Source of the DNA: Winogradskya consettensis
Lineage (GTDB): Bacteria > Actinomycetota > Actinomycetes > Mycobacteriales > Micromonosporaceae
NCBI RefSeq assembly: GCF_018332715.1
Contig: NZ_BOQP01000027.1
Location: 1-64,000 of the forward strand
Length of the DNA: 64,000 nucleotides
Direction of reading: 5' to 3'
Under the pieces are notes generated by a model that saw only the letters and a program-made list of their open reading frames with translations, had not been told where the DNA came from and made no database searches. Below, one piece after another: positions 55,690 through 64,000 of this stretch; position 1 is the first letter of the stretch, and each line of letters starts with the position of its first letter. A program made the translations under genes and the position numbers.

Positions 55690-57243
55690 TCAGTTGAGCA
55701 GGGCGCCGGTGACGGCGATCTGGTCGGCGAGGACCCCGCCGATGAGCTTCTGCGTCTCGTTGATCTCCTCCACCGCGGTGTGGATCTCCGACAGCGACGC
55801 GGTGACGGCGTCGACCCGCGCCTGGATGGTGCTGACCTTCGAGCTGACCTCGGTCGTGGCGCGCTCGGTCTCGCTCGACAGCTCTTTCACCTCACCGGCG
55901 ACCACGGCGAACCCCTTGCCGGCCTCGCCCGCGCGGGCTGCCTCGATCGTCGCGTTGAGCGCCAGCAGATTGGTCTGGGCCGCGATCGCCTGGATGCTCC
56001 TGACCACCTCGTTGATCTCCGCGCTTGCCTGACCGAGCGCCGCCACCTGCTGGTTGGCCTCCTCGGTGAGCTGTTCACTGCGGGCCGCCACGGTTGCCGC
56101 GGAGGTGACATTGCGCTGGACATCGCCGATGGAGTCGAGCAGCGTACGGCCGGCATGATGCAGTTGCTCCGTCGACGCGAACCGCTCCAGTGCCTGCCCG
56201 ACCAGGAACGCCGTGTTGCGCAGCGCGCTCTCCCGTCCCGGGTACATGATCAGCGTCCGGGTCGCGAAGAAGTCCATGGTCCCGACGATCTGCCCCCCGA
56301 CCAGGATGGGAAGGCACACCCCGGACTTGACGCCCGCGGCCTGCGCGGCCGGACGGCGTACGCAGTCGGTCAGCTCCCCGAGGTCCTCGACGAAGACCAG
56401 GTCGCCCCGGGCCCAGGCACGTCCGGACAGCCCCACGCCCTTGGCGAAGGAGGCGGACATGGTGACCCGCCGGAATTCCGCACCGGCGTCACCGGACTCG
56501 AGCGCGAAACGCAGCTCGCTCCCGGCGTCGTTGAGCTGCCAGAACGAGCCGTACTGCCAGTCGAAGTCGGCGCGGATCGTTTCCAGCGCGACCCGCAACG
56601 CCTCATCCCGGCTCTTGACCTGCGTCATCTTGCGGATCACCGTGGAGACAGCCTCCACATCCTGAGCCGCCTTCTCCTGACGGACGGCCTCGTGCAGCCG
56701 AGCCATCGCCCCGGAGACCAGTTGACCCACCGAGCGCAGCACCGACAACCTGCCCTCGCTGGGATCCAGCTCCTCCATCGCGAAGAAATCCAGGGTCCCC
56801 ACGACCCGGCCGTCCTCAACGAGCGGGAAACACACCCCGCTACGGACACCTGCCCGCGACGCCACGGGTGCGCGGACACAATCGGTCAGCTCGGCGAGGT
56901 CACGGACGAACACCAGGTCCCGGCTGCGCCAGGCCCGGCCGGACAACCCGACGCCCTCGGCGAAGGACGCCTCCATGGTCACCCGGCGGAAATCGTCGTT
57001 GACGCTGCCGCTCTCCTGCGCGAAACGCAGGACCGCGGCGCCCCGGTCCAGCTGCCAGTACGACCCGTAGGCCCACCCGAACAGCTCTCGCACCAGCTGC
57101 AAGGCGGTGTCGATCGCCTCTGCGGGAGAGGTGGCGCTCTCCATCTTCCGCATGATCGTGGTGATGGCCCGGACATCGGCCCGGGCCTCCGCCAGATCGG
57201 CGTCGAGCCGCTCGGCGACACCCCGTTTGCTGGAACCGAACAC
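55690..57243 (-). CDS. Soluble methyl-accepting chemotaxis protein-like receptor with tandem GAF domains
   Basis: 517 residues, no membrane span. Two GAF domains (about 20-190 and 195-360) are clear internal duplicates, sharing [32 protein letters not shown] and GV-SGVC-P, including conserved Cys in each. The C-terminal signalling domain (370-517) has the hairpin [21 protein letters not shown] and [13 protein letters not shown]. The GAF pair should sense a small cytosolic ligand or redox state. No cheA or cheW is near, so the output may not be motility. Start ATG 57243. It is followed 17 bases later by the carbonic anhydrase gene. Confidence 0.9.
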   Translation of the reverse strand: MFGSSKRGVAERLDADLAEARADVRAITTIMRKMESATSPAEAIDTALQLVRELFGWAYGSYWQLDRGAAVLRFAQESGSVNDDFRRVTMEASFAEGVGLSGRAWRSRDLVFVRDLAELTDCVRAPVASRAGVRSGVCFPLVEDGRVVGTLDFFAMEELDPSEGRLSVLRSVGQLVSGAMARLHEAVRQEKAAQDVEAVSTVIRKMTQVKSRDEALRVALETIRADFDWQYGSFWQLNDAGSELRFALESGDAGAEFRRVTMSASFAKGVGLSGRAWARGDLVFVEDLGELTDCVRRPAAQAAGVKSGVCLPILVGGQIVGTMDFFATRTLIMYPGRESALRNTAFLVGQALERFASTEQLHHAGRTLLDSIGDVQRNVTSAATVAARSEQLTEEANQQVAALGQASAEINEVVRSIQAIAAQTNLLALNATIEAARAGEAGKGFAVVAGEVKELSSETERATTEVSSKVSTIQARVDAVTASLSEIHTAVEEINETQKLIGGVLADQIAVTGALLN

Positions 57244-57439
57244 CGGTACCCCTCTCGCTAGACGAGGAGACTGTCGGCTGCCGGTCGGCTCACATGAGAA
57301 AGTTTCCCGATCACACGCGCTTCGTCGCTACGGTTTGAGGACTTGCCTGGCGAAGCGCGTGCGGGCGTTCGGTCTCCGAGCGCACAGCCTGTTTCACCCT
57401 GTCGTACGCGGCGATGTGCGCGCCGCCGTGGTCGGCTTC

Positions 57440-57615
57440 ACTGGTGTGTGGCCGGCCCGTTCAGCCATCTGCAGCCGGTACGGCTCCTTGTCGATGGCGA
57501 TGACCTTCGCGGCGCCGAGCACCCGGGCACTGTCCATGGCGAACTGACCGACCGGACCGGCGCCCCACACCGCCACGACGTCACTGGGCTGGATGTCGCA
57601 CATCTCGGCGCCCAT
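57440..57615 (-). pseudogene. Fragment of a zinc-dependent alcohol dehydrogenase
   Basis: The minus strand from 57615 reads MGAEMCDIQPSDVVAVWGAG, then PVGQFAMDSARVLGAAKVIA and IDKEPYRLQMAERAG: the cofactor-binding start of a GroES-like alcohol dehydrogenase (VWGAGPVG). The catalytic part and the remainder are gone. It abuts an SDR scrap on the other strand. Confidence 0.75.
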
Positions 57616-57619
57616 GTAG

Positions 57620-57799
57620 GCGCCCTACCTGCTTGTGGGTGCCTTCGCCCCGGCCATGGCCGCCCGTGGCACGGGAGCGATCGTCAACGTCGGCAGCCTC
57701 GGTACCAGCATGGCGGCGTCGGGGACCAGCGCCTTCCAGGCCGCGCTGAGCATGCTGGCCAAATCGTGGACCGCCGAGTACGGGCCACGGGCGATGTGA
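57620..57799 (+). pseudogene. Fragment of a short-chain dehydrogenase
   Basis: Reads APYLLVGAFAPAMAARGTGA, then IVNVGSLGTSMAASGTSAFQ and AALSMLAKSWTAEYGPRAM-stop. This is the middle of an SDR (INxGS, then the helix that normally carries Tyr-x3-Lys), but Tyr and Lys are replaced by Phe and Leu, so it is a dead remnant. The 220 bases to the next gene hold no other gene. Confidence 0.7.
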
Positions 57800-58020
57800 C
57801 CGGCCACGGCCCGCCGACGCAGGGGCCAGGGGCCTTCGGGAGTCCGAAACTTCCGGGTTCATAACGAGCGGGACAGAGTTTGCATTCTCCCATTTCTTTA
57901 CGGTGCTCCTCAGGCGTACGTTGACCTTCCGAAGCATGCTTCGTCCGAAGTAGATGATCTTCCGGGCCTGGTCACATGGTCTGGATTTGCCGAGGACCGA
58001 TCAGGGGAGGGGGCGTCGCA

Positions 58021-59142
58021 GTGGCTGGGAAAATCCGCGCACTCGCCGCTTTTGCCATGACTGCGGTGTTGGCCGCAGGGGCAACAGCGTGCAGCAGCAC
58101 CCGTAGCGACACCGAAAGTTCCGAAACGAGCTCGGGCTCGAAACTCATCGGCATCGTGATGCCGACCAAGAGCCTCGAGCGGTGGAACAACGACGGCGCG
58201 CACCTGGAGGACCTGCTGAAGAAGGCGGGCTACACCACGACGCTGCAGTACGCCGACAACAAGGTCGATCAGCAGATCACGCAGCTGCAGAACATGATCA
58301 ATCAGAATGCGCAGATCCTGGTCGTGGCGTCGATCGACGGCACCGCGCTGGGGCCGGTCCTGGACAAGGCCGCCCAGCAGAAGATCAAGGTCATCGCGTA
58401 CGACCGGCTGATCAATGCCACGCCCAACGTGGACTACTACGCCACCTTCGACAACTACCAGGTCGGCAAGCTGCAGGGTGAGTACATCGTCAAGCAGCTC
58501 GGCCTGGACGCCGGCAAGGGACCCTTCAACCTCGAGCCGTTCGCCGGGTCGTCCGACGACAACAACGCCAAGTTCTTCTTCGCCGGCGCCTGGGACGTGC
58601 TCAAGCCGTACCTCGACAGCAAGAAGCTGGTCATCCCGTCGGGCAAGAAGCTCGCGAGCGACGCCGACTGGAAGAACGTCAGCATCGACGGCTGGAGCTC
58701 GCAGAAGTCCCAGGCCGAGATGGACAACCGGCTCAACTCCTTCTACACCGGGGGGAAGAAGGTCGACGCCGTGCTCTCGCCGAACGACTCCCTGGCGCTG
58801 GGCATCGAGCAGTCGCTGGAGTCCAAGGGCTACCGGACCGGCGCGGGCTGGCCGATCATCACCGGTCAGGACGCCGACCTGGCGAACACCAAGAACATCC
58901 TGGCCGGCAAGCAGTCGATGACCGTCTGGAAGGACACCCGGGCACTGGGCGACCAGGTGGCCAAGATGATCGACCAGATCGTGAAGGACCAGCCCGTCGA
59001 GACCAACGACACCAAGACGTACGACAACGGCGTCAAGGTCGTCCCGGCGTACCTCCTCCCGCCGGTCGTGGTGACCAAGGACGACGTCAAGTCCAAACTG
59101 GTCGACTCCGGCTTCTACACCGCGAGCAAGCTCGGCCTCTAG
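58021..59142 (+). CDS. Sugar ABC transporter substrate-binding lipoprotein (ChvE/xylose type)
   Basis: 373 residues from GTG 58021 after AGGGGAGGGGG. The signal peptide ends in a lipobox (AGATACSS). The mature part is a periplasmic-binding protein of the pentose/hexose family: IGIVMPTKSLERWNNDG, ADNKVDQQITQLQNMI, VIAYDRLI, LEPFAGSSDDNNAKFF, LSPNDSLALG and TGQDAD. ChvE-like relatives bind xylose, arabinose, glucose or galactose. With a xylanase gene nearby, xylose is the leading guess. Confidence 0.93.
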   Translation: MAGKIRALAAFAMTAVLAAGATACSSTRSDTESSETSSGSKLIGIVMPTKSLERWNNDGAHLEDLLKKAGYTTTLQYADNKVDQQITQLQNMINQNAQILVVASIDGTALGPVLDKAAQQKIKVIAYDRLINATPNVDYYATFDNYQVGKLQGEYIVKQLGLDAGKGPFNLEPFAGSSDDNNAKFFFAGAWDVLKPYLDSKKLVIPSGKKLASDADWKNVSIDGWSSQKSQAEMDNRLNSFYTGGKKVDAVLSPNDSLALGIEQSLESKGYRTGAGWPIITGQDADLANTKNILAGKQSMTVWKDTRALGDQVAKMIDQIVKDQPVETNDTKTYDNGVKVVPAYLLPPVVVTKDDVKSKLVDSGFYTASKLGL

Positions 59143-59151
59143 GCGGAACGC

Positions 59152-59182
59152 CGGCCGGGCCCCGTCCGTCGGGGCCCGGCCG
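59152..59182 (+). terminator. Intercistronic hairpin between binding-protein and ATPase genes
   Basis: CGGCCGGGCCCC pairs with GGGGCCCGGCCG around a 7-nt loop, nine bases after the binding-protein stop. In such operons a hairpin here commonly stabilises the upstream mRNA or lets only part of transcripts through, giving excess binding protein. Confidence 0.65.
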
Positions 59183-59202
59183 CTTGCGGGAAGGAACCGG
59201 TC

Positions 59203-60756
59203 ATGACCACCGACACGAACCCGATCCTGCGGATGCGCGGGATCACCAAGACCTTTCCCGGCGTCATGGCGCTGCAGGACGTCACGATGACCGTGGCCGC
59301 CGGGGAGGTGCACGCCGTCTGCGGTGAGAACGGTGCGGGCAAATCCACCCTGATGAAGGTGCTCAGCGGGGTCTACCCGCACGGCAGCTACTCCGGCGAC
59401 ATCGTCTTCGAGGGGCAGCCGTGCCAGTTCCGGACCATCCGCGACTCGGAGGAGCGCGGCATCGTCATCATCCATCAGGAGCTGGCGCTCAGCCCGTACC
59501 TCTCGATCGCGGAGAACATCTTCCTCGGCAATGAGCGGGCCTCGCGGGGTGTGATCAACTGGACGCAGACCAACAAGCAGGCCGCCGCGCTGCTCGCCCG
59601 GGTCGGCCTGGACGAGCAGCCGGACACCAAGGTCATGGATCTCGGCGTCGGCAAGCAGCAGCTCGTCGAGATCGCCAAGGCGCTGTCGAAGCGGGTGAAG
59701 CTGCTGATTCTGGACGAGCCGACCGCTGCGCTCAACGACGAGGACAGCGCGCACCTGCTCGACCTGATCCGTCAGCTTCAGCAGCAGGGGATCACCAGCA
59801 TCATCATCTCGCACAAGCTGAACGAGATCGCCGCGATCGCCGACACCACGACCGTCCTGCGTGACGGCCGGAGCATCGAGACGCTGGAGATGAACGGGCC
59901 CGAGCCGGTGACCGAGGACCGCATCATCCGGGGCATGGTCGGGCGCGACCTGGCCCACCGGTTCCCCGGGCACACGCCGACGATCGGCGCGGAGATCCTG
60001 CGGGTCGAGGGCTGGACCGTGCATCACCCGATCGATCGGCACCGCACGGTTGTCGACAACGCCGCACTGTCCGTACGGGCCGGTGAGATCGTCGGGCTGG
60101 CCGGCCTGATGGGCGCCGGGCGCACCGAGCTGGCGATGAGCATCTTCGGGCACAGCTACGGCAGTTCCATCTCCGGGCAGCTCTACCTGCACGGCAACCC
60201 CGTGACGATCAAGTCGGTCGACGTGGCGATCGCGCACGGCATCGCGTACGCCACCGAGGACCGCAAGCACTACGGCCTGAACCTCATCGAGGACATCAAA
60301 CGCAACACCACGGCGGCGAAGCTGCAGCGGATCGCCCGCTTCGGCGTCGTCGACACGGCGCAGGAGATCACCACCGCCGACCGCTACCGCCGCGAGATGC
60401 GGACCAAGGCGGAGAGCGTGGACGTGCCGGTCGGCAAACTGTCCGGCGGCAACCAGCAGAAGGTGGTCCTCAGCAAGTGGCTCTTCGCCGAGCCCGAGGT
60501 CCTCATCCTCGACGAGCCCACCCGCGGCATCGACGTGGGCGCCAAGTACGAGATCTACGAGATCGTCAACCGCCTCGCGGACACCGGCAAGGCGATCCTG
60601 GTCATCTCCTCGGAGCTGCCCGAGCTGCTCGGTATCTGTGACCGGATCTACGCGATGAGCCAGGGCCGGATCACCGGCGAGATCCCCCGGGCCGAGGCGA
60701 CCCAGGAGGGCCTCATGCGCCTCATGACCATGGACAAGAGCGGAGCAGTGCGGTGA
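59203..60756 (+). CDS. Sugar ABC transporter ATP-binding protein (two ABC domains)
   Basis: 517 residues. First ABC: Walker [17 protein letters not shown], Walker [13 protein letters not shown]. Second ABC: degenerate Walker [20 protein letters not shown] and [13 protein letters not shown]. This is the MglA/XylG/GguA layout. Its end overlaps the permease start by four bases. Confidence 0.96.
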   Translation: MTTDTNPILRMRGITKTFPGVMALQDVTMTVAAGEVHAVCGENGAGKSTLMKVLSGVYPHGSYSGDIVFEGQPCQFRTIRDSEERGIVIIHQELALSPYLSIAENIFLGNERASRGVINWTQTNKQAAALLARVGLDEQPDTKVMDLGVGKQQLVEIAKALSKRVKLLILDEPTAALNDEDSAHLLDLIRQLQQQGITSIIISHKLNEIAAIADTTTVLRDGRSIETLEMNGPEPVTEDRIIRGMVGRDLAHRFPGHTPTIGAEILRVEGWTVHHPIDRHRTVVDNAALSVRAGEIVGLAGLMGAGRTELAMSIFGHSYGSSISGQLYLHGNPVTIKSVDVAIAHGIAYATEDRKHYGLNLIEDIKRNTTAAKLQRIARFGVVDTAQEITTADRYRREMRTKAESVDVPVGKLSGGNQQKVVLSKWLFAEPEVLILDEPTRGIDVGAKYEIYEIVNRLADTGKAILVISSELPELLGICDRIYAMSQGRITGEIPRAEATQEGLMRLMTMDKSGAVR

Positions 60757-61982
60757 GCGCATCGACGACGGTGGAGCAGCAGCAGCCACCGGCGAAGAAA
60801 CCGTCCGGGAACGGCAGCGGATCGCTGAGCGGCTACCTGGGCCAGAACCTGCGGCAGTACGGCATGGTGGCGGCGCTCGTCATCATCGTCGTGCTGTTCC
60901 AGATCCTGACCGACGGCAAGCTGTTGTACCCGAACAACATCGCCGCGCTGATCCAGCAGAACGCCTACGTGCTGATCCTCGCGATCGGCATGGTGATGGT
61001 CATCGTCGCCGGCCACATCGACCTGTCGGTCGGCTCGGTGGTCGCCTTCATCGGCGGCATCTGCGCGCTGCTGATCAGCGACCACAACGTGCCGTGGCTG
61101 CTCGCGGTGATCGTGTCGGTGCTGATCGGCGGGATTGTCGGCTGCTGGCAGGGATTCTGGATCGCGTACGTCGGCATCCCGGCGTTCATCGTGACGCTCG
61201 GCGGCATGCTGCTCTTCCGCGGCCTCGCCATCGTCCTGGTCGGCACCACGGTCGCGGGCCTGCCGGCGGGCTTCAACAACATCAGCAACGGCTCCCTGCC
61301 GAGTGCGCTCGGCTTCCTCGCCGATCTCGACGGCCTGACGCTGCTCATCGGGGTCATCGCGATCGCGGGGCTGGCCGTCGCCCAGATCCGGGCGCGGCGC
61401 TCGCTGCTGCGTAACGACCTGAGGACCGAGCCGTTCGCCGCGTTCGCCGGCAAGCTGGCCGTGTCGGCCGTGGCGATCGGCTACATCACCTATTTGCTGG
61501 CCAAGAGCGCGGGCGGCACCCCTGTCGTGCTGATCATCGTGGGCGTGCTGGTGCTGCTCTACACGTTCATCATGAACAACACCGTGTTCGGCCGGCACAT
61601 CTACGCGCTGGGCGGCAACCTGCCGGCGGCGGTGCTGTCCGGCGTGAAGACCAAGCGCGTCAACTTCATGATCTTCGTGAACATGGGCCTCCTCGCCGGA
61701 GTCGCCGCCGTGGTCACCACCTCCCGCGCCGGCGCCGCCGTGGCCGCCGCGGGCAACAACTTCGAACTCGATGCGATCGCCGCCGCCTTCATCGGTGGCA
61801 CCGCGGTCAGCGGCGGCATCGGCAAGGTCACCGGCGCCATCATCGGTGCGTTCATCATGGGCGTGCTCAACATGGGACTGTCCATCATGAACGTCGACCC
61901 GTCCTGGCAGATGGCGGTCAAGGGCCTGGTCCTGATCGCCGCCGTGGCCTTCGACATCCTCAACAAGCGCCGCGCGAAGTAG
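60753..61982 (+). CDS. Sugar ABC transporter permease (XylH/GguB type)
   Basis: 409 residues from GTG 60753 with a cytoplasmic N-terminal tail (residues 1-30, Gln/Pro/Gly-rich) and about ten or eleven hydrophobic segments. Typical stretches are [20 protein letters not shown] and [24 protein letters not shown]. It forms the membrane channel for the two proteins before it. Confidence 0.95.
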   Translation: MSASTTVEQQQPPAKKPSGNGSGSLSGYLGQNLRQYGMVAALVIIVVLFQILTDGKLLYPNNIAALIQQNAYVLILAIGMVMVIVAGHIDLSVGSVVAFIGGICALLISDHNVPWLLAVIVSVLIGGIVGCWQGFWIAYVGIPAFIVTLGGMLLFRGLAIVLVGTTVAGLPAGFNNISNGSLPSALGFLADLDGLTLLIGVIAIAGLAVAQIRARRSLLRNDLRTEPFAAFAGKLAVSAVAIGYITYLLAKSAGGTPVVLIIVGVLVLLYTFIMNNTVFGRHIYALGGNLPAAVLSGVKTKRVNFMIFVNMGLLAGVAAVVTTSRAGAAVAAAGNNFELDAIAAAFIGGTAVSGGIGKVTGAIIGAFIMGVLNMGLSIMNVDPSWQMAVKGLVLIAAVAFDILNKRRAK

Positions 61983-61998
61983 TGGGTCACGCACGGGT

Positions 61999-63681
61999 CT
62001 ACAAGGTGACGACGACGGTGGAGATGCTGCGTGCGGGAAGGCTGACGGTGACCTGCCCGCCGTTCACGGTGGCCGGCTGGCCGGCGGCGTTGCTGAACTG
62101 CGAGGTGAGGTAGTCCTCGGCCTTGGTGACGCTCTGCGGGACCTGGATCACGGCGTTGCTGACCGCGCTGGTCGAGCGGTTCAGGATGACGAGCTTGATC
62201 TTTCCCCCGCCCTGGTAGGCGGTCACCTCCAGCGGGTTGGCCTTGGTGCTCTTGGTCAGGGCGATCCGCTGGTCACCAGGGCGGACATACTTGGCGTACT
62301 GCGAGAATGCGTAACCCCGCTTGAGCGGGGCGCCCGTGCCGGTACCGGCGCTGCCGTCGCCGATGAAGGAGTAGAAGCGCTTGCCGTACCACCAGATGTA
62401 GGCGCTCCAGTTGGCTTCCATCGACTTGTTCACCGTACGCATGACGGTGTCCAGGGTCTCGTCCCAGACGGCCTTGTTGCTCGCATCGCCCCACGCGGTG
62501 GAGGTGTCGCCGGCGGCCACGTGGTAGTTCCACTCGGTCATCCACACCGGCTTGTCGTACTGGGCAGCCAGCGCGTACGGCTTGAGCCGGCCCGCGTCCT
62601 CGGTGCCGTACAGGTGGCCGCCGATGTAGCCGATGGCGTTCCGGGCGGCCGCGTCGTTCAGGGTCGGGTCGGTGTATCCGTAGTTCAGGTTCACCGCTTC
62701 GGCGACCATCAGCCTGGTGTTCTGGATCTTCGAGCCCTGCTCGCGGACGAACGTGCTCAGTTCGCTGCCGCTCCAGTCCATCGAGTCGTAGTCGGGGTGC
62801 CAGTCCGGCTCGTTCTGAATGGACACGACGTCGATCGGCACGCCCTGCCCGCGCATGTACTGCACGTAGCTGCTGAGGTGATTGGCGTAGTCGTCGTAGT
62901 AGTCGGTCTTCAGCTTCCCGCCGTTGATCCGGCTGTTGTTGGTCTTCCACGCCGCGGGTGCCGTCCACGGCGACGCGAGGATCTTCACCCCGGAGCCGGA
63001 CGATTTGGCAGCCTTCAGGGCGTTCACCTGGGTCGGCCATTCGCTGGAGACCGGGGAGATGCCGGTGCGCACGATCGACAGCCCGAGCTGGTTGGTGCCG
63101 GTCCCGACCAGCGTCTGCGTCTCGGCGGTGGACCAGGCGCTGCCCCAGACCGACACCGCCGAGCCGAACCCGTCGATCGTCTGGTACTTGGTGGCGCTGT
63201 TCACCGTGATGTCCGGTGCGGCGCCCGGCGGGGTGGTCGGGTTCGAGGTGGGTGGGGTCGCCGACGGGGTGGTGGGTGTTGTGGTGCCGGTGCAGGTGGT
63301 GCCGTTGAGGGTGAAGGTGGTCGGTGTGGGGTTGGTGGTGGTCCAGGTGCCGTTGAAGCCGAATGCGGCGGTGCCGTTGGTGGCGATGTTTCCGTTGTAG
63401 GTGAGGTTGGTGGCGGTGGCGGTGGTGCCGTTCTGGGTGAGCGTGGCGTTCCAGGCCTGGGTGACGGTTTGCCCGGCGGTGTAGGACCAGGTCAGTGCCC
63501 AGGTGGTCAGGGGGTCGCCGAGGTTGGTGATGGTGACGTCGGCGCCGAAGCCGTTCTGCCATTGTGATGACACTTTGTAGTCGACCGCGCAGCCAGCGGC
63601 CGCAGCATCGGCCGGCAGGGCTACCGCGGCCGACACCACCAGCACGGCCGCGGCAGCGCCGGCGACTCTGGATTTCCTCAT
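61999..63681 (-). CDS. Secreted GH30 xylanase-like enzyme with N-terminal CBM2
   Basis: 560 residues from ATG 63681. A signal peptide precedes a CBM2-type module (about 35-140: VSSQWQNGFGADVTITNLGD, WNATLTQNG), a Thr/Pro linker (140-170) and a GH30 catalytic barrel plus beta domain (175-560). Acid/base Glu lies in VSIQNEPDW and the nucleophile Glu in VWMTEWNYH. GH30 enzymes of this kind cut glucuronoxylan. It converges with the sugar transporter; a common role in xylan use is inference. Confidence 0.9.
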   Translation of the reverse strand: MRKSRVAGAAAAVLVVSAAVALPADAAAAGCAVDYKVSSQWQNGFGADVTITNLGDPLTTWALTWSYTAGQTVTQAWNATLTQNGTTATATNLTYNGNIATNGTAAFGFNGTWTTTNPTPTTFTLNGTTCTGTTTPTTPSATPPTSNPTTPPGAAPDITVNSATKYQTIDGFGSAVSVWGSAWSTAETQTLVGTGTNQLGLSIVRTGISPVSSEWPTQVNALKAAKSSGSGVKILASPWTAPAAWKTNNSRINGGKLKTDYYDDYANHLSSYVQYMRGQGVPIDVVSIQNEPDWHPDYDSMDWSGSELSTFVREQGSKIQNTRLMVAEAVNLNYGYTDPTLNDAAARNAIGYIGGHLYGTEDAGRLKPYALAAQYDKPVWMTEWNYHVAAGDTSTAWGDASNKAVWDETLDTVMRTVNKSMEANWSAYIWWYGKRFYSFIGDGSAGTGTGAPLKRGYAFSQYAKYVRPGDQRIALTKSTKANPLEVTAYQGGGKIKLVILNRSTSAVSNAVIQVPQSVTKAEDYLTSQFSNAAGQPATVNGGQVTVSLPARSISTVVVTL

Positions 63682-63722
63682 GAGTCTTCTCCTGAGCGGG
63701 GGGAGGGGAATCAAGATCCGTC

Positions 63723-64000
63723 TCACGGTGCGGTCACCGACATCCGGTTGACCGTGACCGCGCCACCGAGGGCCGTGGTCGCGTAGTTGAAGATCCCGAA
63801 CCGGTAGCCCATGAAGAACTGCCAGTCGCTGTTCAGCGTGAAGGCCGGACCGAGGTTGCTGAACGTCGTGCCGTTGGTGCTGTAGGAGAAGGTTGCTGTC
63901 CTGCCGCTGCCGGGCTGGATGTTGGCGGTCACCCGCAACCAGATCTTGCCCCCGGTGACAGTGGCGCCGGCCTGTTCGGTGCCCGTTCCGGTGGTCGTCC
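63723..64000 (-). CDS. C-terminal end of a GH43-like glycosidase (rest outside window)
   Basis: The minus-strand frame reads through the window edge. The visible 92 residues (GGKIWLRVTANIQPG, TATFSYSTNGTTFSNLG, FTLNSDWQFFMGYRFGIFNY and GGAVTVNRMSVTAP) match the concanavalin-like C-terminal domain that follows the five-blade propeller in GH43 xylosidase/arabinofuranosidase enzymes. It lies 42 bases upstream of the GH30 gene on the same strand and is probably the first gene of that pair. Confidence 0.7.
   Translation of the reverse strand, partial: TTTGTGTEQAGATVTGGKIWLRVTANIQPGSGRTATFSYSTNGTTFSNLGPAFTLNSDWQFFMGYRFGIFNYATTALGGAVTVNRMSVTAP

Noticed and set aside
57910-60789. 959-codon minus-strand frame opposite the sugar transporter
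   Set aside because: Covers genes with clear ABC and binding-protein motifs; translation is low-complexity.

Overview
This window is high-GC DNA with dense, mostly short-gapped genes, frequent GTG/TTG starts and strong purine-rich ribosome sites. The gene content points to a filamentous actinomycete: modular type I polyketide synthase, SARP/AfsR and LAL regulators, a PIG-L deacetylase of mycothiol type, ESX-like proteins, CBM2-linked glycosidases, and a DosR-type box. Micromonosporaceae (Actinoplanes-like) is my best guess; that is inference, since no rRNA or other phylogenetic marker is present.

Layout. 1-9.9 kb: the end of a polyketide synthase cluster. It holds the tail of one PKS, a complete terminal module that ends in a thioester-reductase domain, and a type II thioesterase. 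10.2-20.1 kb: a frameshifted secreted protein, an NlpC/P60 + FG-GAP secreted protein, two large regulators (XRE-SARP-NB-ARC-TPR and a SARP-like/MalT/LuxR hybrid), a RhiA-like protein and a decayed GGDEF gene. 20.1-25.9 kb: a PadR regulator coupled to a signal peptidase, an AraC scrap, an SDR, a PHP phosphoesterase, a PIG-L deacetylase, and a LysR/racemase pair. 26-32 kb: two paralogous TetR + small membrane-protein sets sharing one operator sequence, with a disulfide oxidoreductase, an EthD protein and an LPG-synthase-like membrane protein. 32-39 kb: a GGDEF-EAL protein, a sigma-like protein, a nitroreductase and universal stress protein around a DosR-like box, and a TolB-like pseudogene. 39-42 kb: a four-gene ESX-like/lipoprotein operon. 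42-47 kb: a biotin-uptake operon (bioY, acyl-CoA ligase, aberrant thiolase, bioM, bioN) behind BioQ-like boxes. 47-57 kb: a large multidomain GH2 enzyme, an aquaporin, KatG, a beta-carbonic anhydrase and a soluble two-GAF chemoreceptor. 57.4-64 kb: two gene scraps, then a sugar ABC transporter with a GH30 xylanase and the end of a GH43-like gene.

Main points. (1) The thiolase inside the biotin operon lacks two of the four canonical thiolase catalytic-loop residues. (2) A 29.1-kb segment (25.9-55.0 kb) is bounded by imperfect 92/93-bp direct repeats. Each repeat carries the 3' end of the racemase and the 3' end of the carbonic anhydrase, as if the block had been inserted between those two convergent genes. 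(3) PKS, thioesterase and both cluster-adjacent regulators each carry a rare TTA codon, suggesting bldA control. (4) Many gene scraps and frameshifts mark old junctions. No tRNA, rRNA, CRISPR array, transposase or integrase was seen.
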